A stretch of 64,000 bases of DNA from Membranipora membranacea (lineage: Eukaryota; Bryozoa; Gymnolaemata; Cheilostomatida; Membraniporidae): contig OU612073.1 in NCBI GenBank assembly GCA_914767715.1, positions 23,930,001 to 23,994,000 of the forward strand, given 5' to 3'. The notes below the pieces were generated by a model, which was not told the origin of the DNA, did no database searches, and saw only the letters and a list, made by a program, of their open reading frames with translations. Each line of letters opens with the position of its first letter. Positions within the stretch are counted from its first letter, which is position 1. The translations under genes and the position numbers were made by a program. Shown here one piece after another: positions 47,400 to 60,022 of the stretch.

Positions 47400-49350
47400 A
47401 AATCACAGCGCTGCCGCATATCCCCATATCAAGTGATTAGCATGTTAGGAAAATGTACGAAGCTGACATATCTAGGTTGAAAAAGTGTGCTTTTATCTAT
47501 CAGTTAGCATTGCACGCAAGCAAGCCACATTCAAATCTATTGTCAGTGACAGAAATTATTTATGTTCTCACAAACTAATGACATCGAAATTCTCAGTTAG
47601 TCAGTATTTGTGAAGCATCTTTAAAAGTAACTGACTTCAGATTCTTACAGTTGAGTTTTATGCAAAAGATTTCTAGCAAAAAATGACAAAATAGGGCAAT
47701 TAAATCATCAAAATTATTGATCTTAATTGCCCCAATACAGTGGTCTTAGACCATACTTTATCTTACTAGCCTCATAAGAAATTCGACATTATTAAACTTT
47801 TTAATTTGTACTGATCTAACATGAACAGACTTTTGCAAGTTAACTTGGTAAATAAATTGGCACATCAACAAAATCCCCACAATGCAATTGCTTTGTCTTT
47901 GTCTTTTGTTATATCACCGTCGGGCGTTGATGCTCCTCTATTTCAACCCAAAATTCCCTGAAGATCAGAACATTTTGCGTAATATGAGTTACCCCATTAT
48001 CACACTGTTCATTGGTTGATATGACAACTACAACTGGGTACATCCATTTTACAGAACATGCACTAATGAATTATAAGACATGATCAGTATCCTGCCATAA
48101 CAAAGACATAGAAGAGCATCATCAGATTTAAGACAAGTGTCGGATGTATAACGGAGAGAGCAATAGACCCAGGACAGAGCCCTGTGGTACCCGGGAAGTT
48201 ACCAGAAAACTAGATGATGTTCAATGGAGGTCAGTGTAACCCTTGAGACATCCTGCTTAAAATACGTAGCCAAAACAAAAATCAATCCTCACCATATTTT
48301 ACATCAACTCAATCCTCAACCCCACCAAGGAGAGTGTTACAAGATCATCACTATACTTTAAAAGTCTATTTCTAAGATTCTCTTAATTCTTTTTCTATTA
48401 TTTTTGTTAAATGGCATGGTCTTATTTGTCACTTGAGTGACTTTATCGTCTAAAGATAAAGTTTAAAATTAAAGTAAATGTCCTGAAAGCCACTAATGTT
48501 CTTTGAATCGTATATCTTTCATTAAAACTCTCCCATCTGGTCTGCCATCAACTACCTAAATTGCTACAGAGGAGGAGTATAGCCTGGGCACCCACCCACC
48601 CCCGACACGACAGCCTGACCAGGCTAGGAGGAGTAGTGTCTCATAATGATGAGTGATGGGAATGACGTGAGGGGTTGTGGATTACTTTCTCTGCTCCATA
48701 CCAATTGACTGTGACAAAAAGGGGCTTACTGTAGACATGTGCATGTCACATGGTCCAGCTCAACGAAAGTAAATATTACCCGCCTTAAACTGGACCTTCT
48801 GCCCCAGTGTTAACAGTATCCCCTTCGATTCATGCAAGACACAAAGTATTGTCACACAAAGTATTGTCACACAAAAACTTTAGACTATAAAAAGTTTGGA
48901 AAAATAATATTGCAGGCAAAAGTGCAGGAAATTTCATTAGCGAGTAAAACATAATCTCACTTCCATTAAAATTACATAACCCAACAGGTAAGTTTGCAAA
49001 TCCTGTTCAAAAGCCTCATTTGTCCCCAAAATTAATTGAACTTGCATGATGGCTCCTTCCCAAGTTAGTAAATTATTATTTTTATTATCATGTTTTATTG
49101 AGGTTTTCATATGTAAATGTATGTTATAAACAAAGGAAGATAACAACTTTTTTACCTCATAAACAAAACAAAAAACAGAAAAGAAAAAAAAAATGAGTGT
49201 GGAACCAGGGAATTAGTCAAACTCCTTGACAGAACTATACATCTTCCAAATGAAGAGTATGGAAAAAACCTGAGTTATTGAAAGACCAACATAACGAAAG
49301 ATTTTGATGTGTCAAAGTGTTTAGGAAAGCAAAAAACAACCAATCTTCAT
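47400..49350. other. Non-coding spacer of unit B
   Basis: Collinear with 32,600-34,640. I see no gene. It includes two units of the 15-bp repeat (48,840-48,875) and the small CCAGGCTAGG hairpin near 48,581-48,625. Confidence 0.5.
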
Positions 49351-49358
49351 ATCAAAGT

Positions 49359-49597
49359 ATTGGGAGCGGCCGTGGTGCAATGGATAGGGCATGGGTATTT
49401 CAATCGTAAAGTCCCCTGTTCGATTCAAGTGGTGGTGGTGTCAGGAAGGGCATCCGACCTTTAATGCTCATGTGCCAGATTAGTATATAGAGTCCGTAGA
49501 CCCATACTGAGGATACCGGCAACAAATAAACCGAGGAACATCTAGGTTTCTCACACGGTATCACAGGGTATTGAGACTATAAACAAACGTGAGTTTT
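49359..49597 (+). mobile_element. tRNA-derived SINE, unit B copy
   Basis: Same element and same insertion point as 34,653-34,891, with A box GTGGTGCAATGGATAGGGC, B box GTTCGATTC and a flanking TCTTCATATCAAAGT. It was copied with the segmental duplication. Confidence 0.85.
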
Positions 49598-49612
49598 TCT
49601 TCATATCAAAGT

Positions 49613-50282
49613 CCTGTTTATGACAAAACAGAGGGTGGGCTGCCCCTAAAAAGGGACGCAAGTTGCCCGGAGTCCTCGTACTGAGAGTGTGATACATCCT
49701 AGTAAACTAGAATGCATCCTAGAAGTGAGGCCATGGTGGACCTCCTAATCACAAGTGTGCAGCAAGCTGCCAGAAACTGAAACAGGCACTAATCAGCCAT
49801 TGGCAGTGACACTTTGATCTTAGCCAAAGTTCCCTGTTTATGACAAAACAGAGGGTGGGCTGCCCCTAAAGAGGGACGCAAGTTGCCCGGAGTCCTCATA
49901 CTGAGAGTGTGATACATCCTAGCAAGCTAGATTGCATCCTAGAGGTGAGACCATGATGGACCTTCTAATCGTGAGTGTGCAGCAGGCTGCCAGAAACTGA
50001 AACAGGCACTAATCAGCCATTAGCCATGACACTTTGATCTTAGCCAAAGTCACTGTTTATGACAAAACAGAGGGTGGGCTGCCCCTAAAGAGGGACGCAA
50101 GTTGCCCGGAGTCCTCATACTGAGAGTGTGATACATCCTAGCAAGCTAGAATGCATCCTAGAGGTGAGGCCATGGTGGACCTCCTAACCGTGAGTGTGCA
50201 GCAAGCTGCCAGAAACTGAAACAGGCACTAATCAGCCATTAGCCATGACACTTTGATCTTAGCCAATAGGCCGAGAAGCGAT
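49613..50282 (-). mobile_element. U2-headed SINE with body triplicated in tandem
   Basis: Three consecutive body units (about 49,613-49,830, 49,831-50,050, 50,051-50,282 on the plus strand). Only the last keeps the full U2 head (complement of ATCGCTTCTCGGCC at its high-coordinate end). The inner junctions keep just the head remnant TTTGATCTTAGCCAAAGT. Unit A has a single copy, so the amplification came after the segmental duplication. Confidence 0.8.
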
Positions 50283-51163
50283 CTAAGTCAAAGTATTCTC
50301 ATAGCAATGATCAACAAAATTAAATTTACTCGCGCAAGGACATTATTGAATTTCAAAACTCGAAAAACCCAGGGTCTAGAATATGTTATCCACTAACATT
50401 GTAACAGTAAGCCTAACCCTGGATGGCCTAGGACAGTTATCAGGCTGCTATACTTTCACCAGTAATTTCCAAAAATCAGTAACTGTCAAAGGTAACCTAG
50501 GCAAAGATATTTTAGAGTTAATCTGTCACAGGGGAGACAACATACTCTGGACCCGAGTTTTTGCACATTGAAATCGAATATATCATTCAGTAATGTCTTT
50601 GTGCGAGTAAATTTAGTTATTTTGATGATTTATTGTTATGGGAATACTTTGATATGAAGATCGGTTGTTCTTTGCTTTCCTAGACACTTTAATAAAGCAT
50701 GGCAAGGATCGAAAGGTCTTGCTAGCAGATTCGAATACCGTGTCTGATATAGCTAAGAGGAATATAAACAACTCTCTAAGCTGACAGCTTTCACAGTACC
50801 GATTTTATTTGGTGTGAAAATAGGTAAATGCCATACTGCCCTGCCTTCACGCTACTCTATAAAAAAAAGCGCTACACAGATGGATGATGCGCATGGAAAT
50901 TCATGAAGTTTGTTGGGTAGCTCAAGATTAATTTCCTAAGCTATCTCTATTGCTACAATGAAAGCTATTATCACAACGGCCAAGACTAAGACTGAAATTC
51001 ACACACAGACACCACTCAGCAGCATCTATCTAGCCTGCAGAGTAATGTTATGCCACATTGCATTCATAGTGTCCAGAGAACACCACAAGAAGGTACTCAG
51101 ATATTATATACTGATATCAGCTACTCTCACTAGTCCCTTCTTTGACTACTTCTTACATATTAA

Positions 51164-51197
51164 CACAGAGTAAGGATATATATATCCTTACTCTGTG
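51164..51197. mobile_element. 34-bp palindrome, unit B copy
   Basis: Identical to 36,019-36,052, including the ATATTAA direct repeats (51,157-51,163 and 51,198-51,204). Confidence 0.85.
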
Positions 51198-51744
51198 ATA
51201 TTAACAATACAATTAGCTGCGGCGAACTCATCAAGTGTTGGGTTTACGGTTACGTAATACTCTAATACTGTGTACTAATCACTATGGCCTATTATTGTCA
51301 CACATCGCCTGACATAAGGTGCACTACAGATGGATTATTATTATGCTAGCAAATGCTGCAAAACTGTAAAACTGTTTCTTATTTGAGACGTGATCATACA
51401 ATTTTTTTTCTGTTTAAGTTGATATGACCATGTCACGTAATTTTGATAAAATTTATATTTTTAGAAGCCTCAGATTATTTTTGCAGATTTGATATTGTTA
51501 GTGATTTATACTGGCGATTGTTCTGACACGTCAGATAAGATGTCTATTTCCACTGATGAAATTCCTTCATCTCACAGGCTGATTTTTCTTCATACCCAGC
51601 TGCCAATCTTATAACTTTGAAGCAGCTATTTAATCACCTTGCGTCAGCGTGACAATCATATTCTACTAGTGTTCTTGTGTTGAGCACATCGCCAAAAAGA
51701 GAGAGAACATCCCATGAATGATGAGTTTCAGAATCGTTATTAAA

Positions 51745-54700
51745 ATGTCGAGGTAAGAATATGAGTTATTATTTTTCGCTGTGGATTCAGTTAGCTTGGT
51801 ATTATCTATATTATTATTCCTATACAAGTTAAACATTAGAATGTGAACAACCAGTAGTGAGAATTCGCAGGCTGCTGATCTTCCTCGAGCGGGCGAATCG
51901 ACCATATACACAGCAATAAAAGAGAAAACAGCAACAATATTAGCTTTTGCTCTTCATCCACCCGATTAGATTTTAACGGGAGATCGACCAACATACTGCT
52001 TACTTAGATAAGGGTAGGGCTGTGTAGCAGGGATATACTGTGATTATTTATTTACGTAATGTTGGAGATTATATATTTATTTATTATTTATTTATTGAGG
52101 TTTTCTAAACATTTATCATTAAAGCAAATTAAAACTAACTTGTTGACCTCACATACATTAACATATATATAAAATGACTAGAGTAAAAAGGTATAAGTGG
52201 TAGGGTGTTACATATTATATAGTGAGTAGGATAATGAAAGCATGGTATCATAAATTACATGAATAAAATGAAAAAAGAAAAGAAGACGCAGAGAGTGGCA
52301 AACAAAATTACAAGTTAACAACATTAGGTAGGATTAAATGATAATGATTCATGAGGCTTGGTTGATTTAGTTACAAATGTATGAAAAATGTTCAAAAAGG
52401 CTGATTTGCCTAGGTTTGATCTGAATGAGGGTTTAATTATTGTACAGTTGCTACGAAGTGATCTTGAATGTTTGTTTGATTTGCTAACTAGATGAAGTAA
52501 GTGCTGTTTATATATAACAGCACAGAGTAAGGATAAACAGAGGGGACACTTCAATGATCGTTATAGTGCCTGCGGTTTTTATCCACTGGGGGAAATTCAT
52601 CAATCTGGACACCTGCCAATTTCAGAATATATAAAAGTTACAGTGGAGTTTTGTCATGCAGACACAGCCACCTTTGATAGGTCATAATTCATTCTGTATT
52701 TATCCTAAAGACTGATTTCTAACTTTTCTGAAATGTCCAATCTTCGAGCTATACACCATATTATTGTCATTTTTTGCTAGGATACATAGGCTATGAGTAA
52801 TCCAGGTTTTTAAAATGAGTTTTATCATATAGATTTACATAGGGCTTAGGTCAATGCACGGACATTTCCTAATTTTGATGACCAGCCGTCTATCAATTGT
52901 CACATGTAAATCTATATCTAGAAAACAGAAAACAACAAGTAGTGATTCATCAGCACCAAGTGAAATCTCACACTGCATCTTCCAACATAGGCGTTCCACA
53001 AGGGACCTTGTGTGGACCTACTCAATGGTTGGCGTTTGTTGATTCGCTTCAATTCTCCACTGCCAGCACTGGGAAATACGCTGATGTCACAACCAACTAC
53101 CTGTCTCTCCAGAAAGCTGATCTTCAAATAATAAGCAATACTTACAACGCTGTCAAGTTTGAACCTCCACCCGTCAGTCAGCAGCTTATCGATGAATGTA
53201 CTAAATGGGCACACGACAACAAAATGCTACTGAATGCTACAAAAACTAAGACATTGAACCTTTCTCTTAAGAAACAGATGATAATGTCGAAAACTCTCAC
53301 AATGAATCAATCACACAACGTAGACAACGTAGCTTCTACCAAACTACTCGGTCTTACCATCGACCAACATCTACGATTCAATGAGCATGTGGCTAACATC
53401 ACTAAGTCAGCGAACAAAAGATGTCACGGTCTGCTCGTATTTAAACAGTCCGGAGTAAACCAACAAAGCCTAGTACTAATGTACAAAACCCAAGTAGTCG
53501 CAGCTATCACCCACGCTGCAGGTGCTTGGTACCCTTACACCACCGAATGTCTGAGGAATGATATTGAGAGATGTCAGCGGCTTGCTATGAGGATTATTTT
53601 CTCTGACCTCGAACACTACGATGATCGACTTGCAGCTGCGAATTTGCTACCACTAAATGATTTACTAAACGACATATGCCACAAATACGTACATCGTATT
53701 TTATCTGACGATAACCATCCCCTACACAATCGACTTCCGCTCAATAAAACTGGACTCAGACGCTCAACCTGAAACTCTGAGGGCACCATTAATATGCCTA
53801 AATGTCGAACTGAGAAGAGAAAATGTGGAATTTTTGCCAATCCTGAGTTTTATGCCATTTGAAATGATTTATTTTATTTTTGTTCATATATTTTTAGAGG
53901 GGCTTTTTGAAAGCACACTACTTTTATTATGTAAGCATTCTCGGATGAGAAGTCATAAATTAAACAAACAAACAAACAAAATATATGACAAAACTCATTT
54001 CAAAAGCCTGGATTACTCTTAGCCTATGAATCCTAGCAAAAAATGACAACGATATGGTGTATAGCTTGAAGCTTGGACATTCCAACAAAGTTGGAAATCA
54101 GTCTTTAGGATAAATACAGAATGAATTATGGCCCATCAAAGGTAGGGATGTCTGCAAGAAAGATGCCATTATAACATATAGAGATAATGAGTTTTTGGAA
54201 TCCAGCTGTGCACAATTTTCCCCCAGTGAATCAAAAACCGCAGGCACTATAACTATCATTGAACTGTCCCCTCTGTATATCCTTACTCTGTGATAACAGT
54301 TTATATATGACAGTCTGTTTATTTGTAGGTTATTATACCCTATTTTATTGATGCTCTCACTAAGTCAGAGACAAGCCTCTGTAGAAGCTGGGAGTATACC
54401 GACCCCTTCATCAACATTAAATGAAGACTCAGAACTAAGCATCCTCAAGATCACAGTGGCAGATCAGCAGGAAACCATACAGCGAATCACTGAGCGGCTC
54501 AAATCCATAATAACCATCGAATCAGAACTATATGACACCAGAGATCTGCTGGCTCAGACATTGATTCAGGTGAGATCAAGTACTTTTTTCTCATTGATAG
54601 GTTAAGACTTTTGTCCTCTGTGTTTCGCTGTATTTTTATGCAATTTTTTATAAATAAATTTTCTTAGCATAGTCAGGGGTTCAGTTTTAAATTCGTTGGT

Positions 54701-57700
54701 TATACATATTATATTGTTTTTTGCATGATTAATACAGTTAGATCCGGAAGAGAAGGATATACCTACTGATATATACCTATATTATGACACCAGAGATCTG
54801 CTGGAAATACCTACTGATCACATAATCAGAAAAAGGCACGGATCAGGAGACGGATCAGGAGACGGATCAGGAGACAACTCAGGTGGCTATCTGAACGGCT
54901 ATTACTTACACGGTGAGCTCCCAAATTATCAAATCTACAATTTAAATTCAAATATTAGCATTGAAAGTTGTGATATTTGCAAACGGAGACGGATTAATTT
55001 GAGATAATGCCATTGCACCGTACATGTCTTTAATATTAATAAATCTCCATTGAACTTCTAGTATACGGAATATTGAGGCAAGTTGAGCTAAAGATGGAAG
55101 GCAGTTGAGATAAGGCCGAACGGATGAATACCCTACTTTGATATGGTGTCATGTTTTTTTGTAGATTTGATACCTCGTCTCTCAACAACAAGATGTAAAG
55201 ATGGACGGGATGGTACTAAAGGTAACGATGGTCTGCCAGGTACGCCTGGTGTTGACGGGAATGATGGTACACCTGGAACAAATGGAATGAATGGTCAAAA
55301 TGGTCAGGATGGTAAGTAAAATAATTGTTGAACATTATTTAAGCGCCATAGTTTAGGTCGTTGTAATTTCACACTACCTTTCATCGCCACACAATATCAG
55401 CCGTTAATTATGACCACCTTGAATTAGTTGATATATGTTGGCAAAGCAAATGTTTTGCCCAAAGCTATTTTGTGATTTCTAACTTTATGTTGCTATGTAC
55501 TGATTTCAATGACACAAGTTCAAAAAGTAATGAGCAGCGCAAATGTGGTTGGAATAAATATTCATGAGATTGTTGAGCATTAGAGGAAGCGCCTAAAACA
55601 GATACAACATACAGTGGTGCGCGTACCACTGCACAACACACAGGTCTTCAGCTAGAAACCATGAGTCAAACGCAGTTTCGAGGCCTTCTCTAGTACAACC
55701 TCCTCATGGCCGGCCCCAGCAGCATGAAGCCACCCCTGTGTGTTGCTGAGCATCTCAATCAATCTCATCGATCCCTCAGTGCATTTTGCAAGTTTCGGTG
55801 GTTTGACATAATTGGTGTGTTTACGCTGTTGCGCAACCAGGGAGGCTGCCAACTCTTCATTGTTTCAGTGCAACAATGTTCGCCCCATCACTCTCATGCT
55901 TATACTCTAAGCCAAACCAGTGCAGGGAGGTTTGCTTTCCATCAACTCATCGGCGCAAAGTCGCTATCGTCAAGGCACCCGCCCCTCGTGCCACTACTCA
56001 AATTCACCACATTGAGCATAGTACAACTCATACACAAGTCAGAGATATGACTTGTTTGCGCTACAGCCAGTGGGCTGACTGTGATTTCCTGTCTCGCTCT
56101 GCCTGCCTTTTATGCGAGGGCCAAGCTTTTAATCCTATGTTTGTAATACCTTAGATCTAACTCAGACTCACTTTGATTTTCCACCCTGCAGAGATTAAAC
56201 TACTTTAATTTGAGTATTAAAGGCATAATCTTGCTTAGCCTTCTACCCCAAGCAGTTTGCTTATCATCACTTAATCCCCTCATTCTAATCCTTACAAGGA
56301 TTATAACAAAAGGAATTAAATGCTGGCCAACTCCACAAAACAAAATGAGTGTGTTAAACCCCAGCTTACAAGTAATAGGATTACTTAGCTTTTGTCTTCA
56401 CTCAGTGATGTTGCCAAATCCATGCAGATGCGCTTTCTGCCTCATGTACTATGCTTTTTGTGGCTTGTTTGAGTGCTCTTCCTGAAAGCCCAACTCTAGT
56501 CAGAAATTTGGTCGCTGATCTAGCCATGAATCCACGGCAGCCAACTTCCACTGCAAATAATTCGCAATTCCAACCTTTGTCCTGGCACCGTCAATTCCAT
56601 CAGTATTAGTGCTTTTTCTTTGTCAGACCAAACAATTAAGTCTGGTCTTTGGTTCGTGATCACAATATGCTGTGGCATGCTGAGCTGCTCTGTGAGGTCG
56701 CATCTCACCTGCCATTCTCCGCTGTTCATCAATCCCTTTTTGCGCAAAATCTTTTCACGCGCTTCACCACCAGCATTAGCATATTCACACTTCTCCGTGA
56801 CATATTTACACAACACTTTCAGGACTTGATTATGCCTATACGTGTATCTTCCCAGGCTCTGTTGGCAATTCGACAGTATATGTCGAAGTGTGCCCTTAGC
56901 CGAGCACTCGGCGCATTTCGAGTTCTCGGTCAAATTCCAGCGTTCCAGGTTTGCCGGGGTCGGTAGTTGAATATAAGCTGCACCAACCAGAAAGCTGATC
57001 CTTTGTGGCTCCATCGACCACAATTCTGTCCATTTGAGCTGACGCTGCTCAACAGACTCCCAACAAGTCCACCTGCCTTGTTGGGCTTGGCCTACAGCTT
57101 GTGTCTGGCGGCGCTCCTCTTCCATCTTGCGCACCTCATCAACTACCATCTCCCGTCTAACCTTTGGGCTTTTCTTTGAGAACCACCGGTTTGCTTCCAA
57201 GCCGATGCCATGACGTGCAGTTGTCACAGCACCCACAATCTCACTTATCTCCAGTCGAGATTTGGCATCTCTGACAGTCTCTGTGACAGACCATTTTTTA
57301 CCAGTGTCAAGTGTTGGAGCACATTCCCTTATCACCTGATCTGGTGACTCGTTCAACATCATATCCAGTCTCGCCTTTGATGTTTTGTACTCTTCCACAA
57401 GCGATTTCATAGGTAGTGAAAGAGTAAACGAACTGGCATACAGTGCATTAGTGTTGAAGCTCCTTGGAACTCCAAGCCACTTAAGCATGCGCTTGTTAAT
57501 CATTTGCTCCATTCTCTCAACTGGTGTTAGCGGAATATATTTACACAGAGGCCATATGAGAAATTGGTCATTATATATGTATGACATTTGTTCATGTACA
57601 TTTTCCCAGGTACTCCAGGAACTCCTGGTTCAGACGGCTCAGCTGGTTCAGATGGTGCAGATGGTTCCCCTGGGGATAAGGGAAATTTGGGTACCTCAAT

Positions 57701-58928
57701 AAAAGGTGAGAAGGGAGATGACGGTGCACAAGGTTCGACTGGATCAGTTGGTGCTGATGGCTCACACGGGGCTAAAGGACAAAAAGGGAATATGGGTGCG
57801 ATGGGTGCACAGGGGCCACCAGGTACTACAGGGGGAAAAGGGAGAAAAGGAGATAAAGGACAGATTGGACGGAACGGACTAAAAGGAGCACTTAACGATA
57901 AAGGAGAACATGGAGATAAAGGAGCAGCAGCCCAATCCGGTGCAGTGTACACTCGTTGGGGGAAACCTTCCTGTCCCACTGAAACTTATCTAATATATCA
58001 CGGTAAGAGCCTCAGAACTTTTAGGAAACTTGAACTTCCTTTCTAACATCTCAGGGACCAAGTTGATAAGTCATTTGTTTAAATTTCGTTCTTGTTTTTG
58101 TTCCTCCATCATTATTATTGTCAATATTTGTGATGAATAATGAATGATACTCAGCATGTTAGTAATGTTAGTTAGTTATCTTTGATAGAGGGGGGGGGGG
58201 TGCTAATGTGTGACTGTCCATCCTATTGTGTATTCTTTCTTTTCAGGATTTACTGCTGGCGGCTACTATAATGCAGCAGGAGGCGGTGTGAACTTCCAGT
58301 GTTTGCCAAACAGTCCTCAGTATAACTCATTCAGCGGCAGCGGGGGTAGTATTATAACAGGAGTAGAGTATGCTGATGGGGCTTCAGTTTTTTCTACAAT
58401 CTTTAAACACCGTGATAATGTACCATGTGCTCGCTGCCTCACTGACAGAACCGCTCTGATGATGTACCCCGCAAGAAGGTCATGTCCATCAGGCTGGACT
58501 ACGGAATACGAAGGTAATGAATGGTTAGCCGGTTAGAGTTTTCTTAGGGTTGCCTACAACTACAATAGACCTAGAATATGTCCTACAATTGTAACTACCA
58601 TCTCTGCAGCCTACATACCTCAAACACATGTTGGTACATTTTCTCTTAACGTGATACTGTACAGACACAGAGACATAACTATGTAATCTATTAAAAATCT
58701 AGTTTGTCTATTACAGGTTACCTGATGTCTGGCCACTCCGGTCACGGTCTGCCGACTACATACGAGTGCGTGGATCAAAGTCCCGAATACTTAGACAGTT
58801 CTTACTCAAACCTTGCTGGAGGTCTGCTCTACTTTGTCAGTCCCAAATGTAAAAGTGATGGAGGAACAATAAGCTGCACTCCTTACTATAAGAATAGGCA
58901 GCTAGCATGTGTCCTCTGCTCTAAATAA
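51745..58928 (+). CDS. Short-chain (C4-like) collagen, paralog 3
   Basis: Seven coding exons join in frame to 480 codons: 51745-51752, 54329-54569, 54738-54912, 55165-55311, 57610-58002, 58247-58513, 58717-58928. Signal peptide and coiled coil match paralog 2. Exon 3 is a single recombinant exon: the start of the duplicated exon 3 (LDPEEKDIPTD), then a piece of exon 2 (YYDTRDLLE), then the normal exon 3 (IPTDHIIRKRHGSGDG); the frame is intact. The Gly-X-Y block differs from paralog 2 at only a few residues (for example GNLGTS versus GNSGTS, GQIGRNG versus GQNGRNG), and the last two exons appear identical. Intron 1 is expanded to about 2.6 kb by nested transposons. A 9-10-bp insertion just upstream (51,715-51,724) adds a short upstream ATG frame that paralog 2 lacks. 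Confidence 0.85.
52072..52513 (-). mobile_element. LINE 3' relic, unit B copy
   Basis: Copy of 36,919-37,361 in intron 1 of collagen 3, with the same C-terminal frame and ATAAATA-rich tail. Confidence 0.55.
52521..54292. mobile_element. Fold-back element split by a LINE, unit B copy
   Basis: The same CACAGAGTAAGGAT-ended element as 37,369-38,070, with ATAACAG on both sides. The loop region is interrupted at 52,917 by the element ending at about 53,981. Confidence 0.85.
52918..53981 (+). mobile_element. 5'-truncated CR1/jockey-like LINE
   Basis: An open frame ending at 53,772 encodes the C-terminal part of a reverse transcriptase: NIGVPQGTLCGPTQW (finger/palm block), YADVTT in place of the catalytic YADD, then LLGLTIDQHLRFNEHV and GAWYPYTTECLRNDIERCQ. 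A 3' untranslated region and an (AAACA)n tail follow. The empty site is visible in unit A (37,764) and the flanking duplication is about 4-5 bp (ATAT or TATAT). It was truncated on insertion and the second catalytic Asp is replaced, so it is inactive. Confidence 0.85.
55605..57535 (-). mobile_element. Non-LTR retrotransposon 3' part with restriction-like endonuclease, copy B
   Basis: Copy of 39,645-41,645. Its frame runs from about 57,535 to 56,590. It lacks the stop after ELTVP found in copy A because about 100 bp there (the AHERKLTRYEDLV segment) are deleted. It does keep GWNCELFAVEVGCRGFMARS and the terminal SASAWIWQHH in another frame. Neither copy is intact, but together they show what the shared ancestor looked like. 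Confidence 0.75.
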
Positions 58929-59858
58929 TTGAACATTTGTTTACAGAATTACCATCAAAATAACTGACATGAGAATATATCTAGTTGAGGAGCTAATTCA
59001 AAATTTTCAATTTGATCTGTGCGCCATAATAATGTCAACTGGCACCTGACACTTCAGGGCTGTTAAGTTCTGTGCTTTTCCTACCCACCCATGTTGAGAG
59101 AATCATAATGTTGGCGCAAGGAAACCCAAATCAATTTAGTGCCACCTGTTTGCGCAAGGACTTATAGAGGTCCAATAGCAATAAATCTGGATTTGATTTA
59201 TTTGAACTAGAATAATTTACAGTATATGTTGTAAACACTTTTTATTGATTACTTATTACCTAATATTATACAGCTACTATATTATATACAGCTACTTGAT
59301 AATATCAAACTATTATCCGATCATATTTTTTTTCTAACTTTCGTAGTTACTAATTTGCTGATGTATTATTGAATTTTTTTAGAGCCGCTAAGCCTTTGTT
59401 ATTTACTACTTCAAACTTATCGATTTATTAGCATCTTTTACACTATAAACTATATATTATATATAATATAATAATCCTTATCTGAACTGAACAGCTACAT
59501 CAATGTGTTACAAGGATTGATAGAAGTCGACAGAGTGATACACTGAGCCTATAACTAAGATGTGCTAAAGCGAAGCTGCAGTGCGATACAGAAGATTGTT
59601 ATATAAATACACTAGGTGATGAACCCTCGCCAACTTATTGGTCTCACTCTAGACGCTGCATAAAAACCGATTCCTCTCACTCAATGTGTAAACGATAGAA
59701 AGAAAACCTGTTGTTCCTATAGAGTAAACCTCTAAAATTATGTTTGGATCTACATGGAACGATACAATCAAATCTTCATTAAAGATGTTTGCATTTCCGT
59801 TGTTCCGCTTATCCGTTCAGAATGATGATGATTTTGATGAGTGAAATCCTTTGATTTT

Positions 59859-60022
59859 TTGACCAGGGAGTTTGGGACCAAGCATCCCAAACTCCCTGGT
59901 TTGACTTACCAATCATTGAATAACAATAAGAGTTAGTTCCCCGTTACTAAAAAGAGCACGACTCTGATAAACTCAGCGTTGAACCAGGGAGTTTGGGACC
60001 CAAACACCCTGGTTCAACATGA
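59859..60022. repeat. Two neighbouring fold-backs sharing CCAGGGAGTTTGGG
   Basis: One hairpin (59,862-59,907) has arms ACCAGGGAGTTTGGGA and complement. A second (59,982-60,018) has AACCAGGGAGTTTGGG on the left and CCCTGGTT on the right. Both are absent from the matching positions of units A and B. Confidence 0.65.

Larger units (their letters stand above)
43640..59560. repeat. Tandem segmental duplication, unit B
   Basis: About 15.92 kb, a recent copy of 27,670-43,640. The main differences are a deletion of about 1.25 kb at 47,200, a contracted 15-bp array, a triplicated U2-SINE body, an inserted LINE of about 1.07 kb at 52,918, and a recombinant exon 3 in the collagen. Confidence 0.8.

Noticed and set aside
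52897-53772. The 291-residue frame as a host gene
   Set aside because: It encodes the C-terminal part of a reverse transcriptase with a changed YADD motif, and sits in a recent insertion with an (AAACA)n tail.
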